Shown here one piece after another: positions 62,718-64,000 of a DNA stretch of 64,000 nucleotides. A program made the translations under genes and the position numbers. Every line of letters starts with the position of its first letter. Within the stretch, counting starts at the first letter, position 1. The notes beneath the pieces are model-generated. The model saw only the letters and a program-made list of their open reading frames with translations. It was not told the origin of the DNA and ran no database searches. This DNA comes from Arthrobacter sp. GMC3. Lineage in GTDB: Bacteria > Actinomycetota > Actinomycetes > Actinomycetales > Micrococcaceae. The stretch lies in contig NZ_PJIO01000007.1 in NCBI RefSeq assembly GCF_002929305.1, positions 124,001 through 188,000 on the forward strand, written 5' to 3'.

Positions 62718-63758
62718 ATGACACAAAAGATTGGCACGGCGTTGCTGGGGTTTGGCCATGCCGGAAGCATCTTCCACGCGCCGTCGATCGAGTCCTTGGA
62801 GCAATTCAGTCTCGACGTCATCGTTACCTCTGACCCCGTACGTCAAGCCGCTGCGCGGGCGAAATATCCGCTAGCAGAAGTGCTCAGCCGGGCGGAGTGG
62901 GCGAATGCCGGGGACACCCACGACGTTGACCTGGTGGTGGTGGCAACCCCGCCCGCCAGCCACGTGGCGCTGGCTCAGGCCGCCCTTGAAGCTGGCTGCG
63001 CCGTGGTGGTGGACAAGCCATTCACGGTGACCAGCGCCGAGGGCGATGCCCTCATTGCTCTGGCGCGAGCCAAGGGCTTGGTACTGACCACCTACCAGAA
63101 TCGACGGTGGGACGGGGAGTTCCTGACTCTGCGGAAGCTGATTGCAGAAGGCGCCTTGGGTGAAGTGCGGCGTTTTGAGTCACGGCTTGAACGGTGGCAG
63201 CAGTCCATCACCAAAGAATGGAAGGCGCAGGCCACTCCGGCCGACGGCGGCGGGATTCTCTACGACCTGGGCACGCACCTTATCGACCAGGCGTTGCAGC
63301 TCTTTGGCCCGCCAACGCGCGTGTATGGCGAAGTGGCCGCACGCAGGCCTGACGAACGGTCCGACGACGATGCTTTTATTGCGCTCGAACACGCAGGCGG
63401 GGTGATCTCTCACCTGTGGATGAACCTCAGCGCGGCGCAGGCAGGGCCGCGGCTGCGGGTGCTGGGCTCCGAAGCCGCCTATGTCAAAGCCGATCCCGAC
63501 CAGCAGGAAGCCCAGCTCCAGGCCGGGATCCTGCCCGGCAGTCCCGGCTACGGGGTGGATCCGCAGGAGAACTGGGGTCTGCTGGGCCGCGCTGGGTCTC
63601 TCGTGCCGGTTCCCACGGAGCCGGGCAACTTTACGCGCTTCTATGAGCTACTGGCGGCTGCGGTTCTCGACGGCGCCCCGGCACCGGTGGATCCGGCCGA
63701 TTCGGTGGAGGCGCTGCGAGTTATCGAGTACGTGCGGGAGCAGGCTACGGGGCATTAG
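62718..63758 (+). CDS. Gfo/Idh/MocA-family oxidoreductase
   Basis: A 346-residue NAD(P)-dependent oxidoreductase. The Rossmann motif is ALLGFGHAGSIFHAPSI. The conserved EKP-type motif reads VVDKPFTVTSAEGD (Lys retained), and GGGILYDLGTHLIDQALQLFG follows. It acts on a sugar or inositol-like substrate not fixed by sequence. ATG 62718 lies in a divergent gap with the HTH gene. Confidence 0.9.
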   Translation: MTQKIGTALLGFGHAGSIFHAPSIESLEQFSLDVIVTSDPVRQAAARAKYPLAEVLSRAEWANAGDTHDVDLVVVATPPASHVALAQAALEAGCAVVVDKPFTVTSAEGDALIALARAKGLVLTTYQNRRWDGEFLTLRKLIAEGALGEVRRFESRLERWQQSITKEWKAQATPADGGGILYDLGTHLIDQALQLFGPPTRVYGEVAARRPDERSDDDAFIALEHAGGVISHLWMNLSAAQAGPRLRVLGSEAAYVKADPDQQEAQLQAGILPGSPGYGVDPQENWGLLGRAGSLVPVPTEPGNFTRFYELLAAAVLDGAPAPVDPADSVEALRVIEYVREQATGH

Positions 63759-63870
63759 ATGGCGGGGCCACGGCCGGTTTCGGCGGCTAGCAAACCATAG
63801 TTAGGTGTCGGGACGTATGCTGGGGCCAAGGATTTCCTCGCCCACGCGGGCGGCTCAAGAGGGGGGCATT

Positions 63871-64000
63871 GTGGCGAACAAGGAAACGAACTCGTATGGG
63901 GAACCGGCGGGTTCCCTGGCCTTTGCCGAGCCCACCGAAACCGTCAGGAACCGGTGGACGGTATCTGTGGTGCTCGTCAATGTTGGCATCAACACCGCAT
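63871..64000 (+). CDS. N-terminus of a probable membrane transporter, cut by window end
   Basis: A frame opens at GTG 63871 with AGAGGGGGG 6-10 nt upstream and runs off the window. The visible 43 residues are a polar tail and then RNRWTVSVVLVNVGINTA, the start of a hydrophobic helix, compatible with an MFS-type permease. Too short to be certain. Confidence 0.5.
   Translation, partial: MANKETNSYGEPAGSLAFAEPTETVRNRWTVSVVLVNVGINTA

Noticed and set aside
1..64000. CRISPR arrays, tRNA or rRNA genes, insertion sequences
   Set aside because: No regularly spaced repeats, no cloverleaf-like sequences and no transposase-like frames were found by reading both strands; short RNA genes could still be missed.

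Overview
The window is a gene-dense, high-GC stretch of chromosome. Tat-type signal peptides, a LAXTG-type wall-anchor signal, a CGNR regulator, a WXG100-like protein, a CsoR/CopA copper operon and many ATGA stop-start overlaps all point to an actinobacterium, most likely Arthrobacter or a relative in the Micrococcaceae. I saw no tRNA, rRNA, CRISPR array, transposase or phage structural gene.

Region 1 (1-17.7 kb) is the most coherent block. It starts with a tandem pair of peptide-binding lipoproteins. These are followed by a permease, a permease-ATPase fusion and an ATPase, then a very large S9 peptidase-S12 beta-lactamase fusion, a COG3375-type GNAT transferase and an enolase-superfamily NSAR/OSBS-like racemase. 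A strong terminator closes this operon. Next come a BadF-type amino-sugar kinase (opposite strand), an RpiR/MurR-type regulator, a SIS-domain sugar-phosphate protein and an NgcEFG-like amino-sugar importer. Read together, this looks like a scavenging island for peptidoglycan fragments (D-amino-acid peptides plus GlcNAc/MurNAc). That reading is an inference.

Region 2 (17.7-26 kb) holds a CGNR regulator divergent from an EamA exporter, an SDR, and the copper operon csoR-copZ-copA with a paired CsoR-type operator. A DUF559/AbiEi-like gene follows, flanked by 107-bp direct repeats, and then a BNR-repeat protein next to a MoaD/ThiS-like protein. Region 3 (26-38 kb) carries the PTS genes ptsI-ptsH divergent from a TetR regulator, mtlA and mtlD, then poxB, a DUF1304 membrane protein, a YdcF-like protein, rlmN and a PTH2-like protein.

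Region 4 (37.8-49.9 kb) has a beta-phosphoglucomutase-like HAD enzyme with a GH65 phosphorylase and a coupled aminotransferase. It continues with a thioesterase, a patatin, a NERD protein, purB, a WXG100-like protein paired with a lipase-like protein, a YvlD-like membrane protein and hisC. Region 5 (50-64 kb) has a three-gene 2-oxoacid dehydrogenase operon (E1 alpha, E1 beta, E2), a secreted PHP-domain protein, a LAXTG-type surface protein, an SGNH hydrolase and a MocR-like aminotransferase. After these come a decayed alpha/beta hydrolase, ald divergent from a PucR-type regulator, a MobA-like transferase with an excisionase-like HTH protein, a Gfo/Idh/MocA oxidoreductase, and the start of a probable transporter.

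Several long perfect hairpins sit in gene junctions. Two of them, 27 kb apart, share the same core sequence and both lie between convergent genes.
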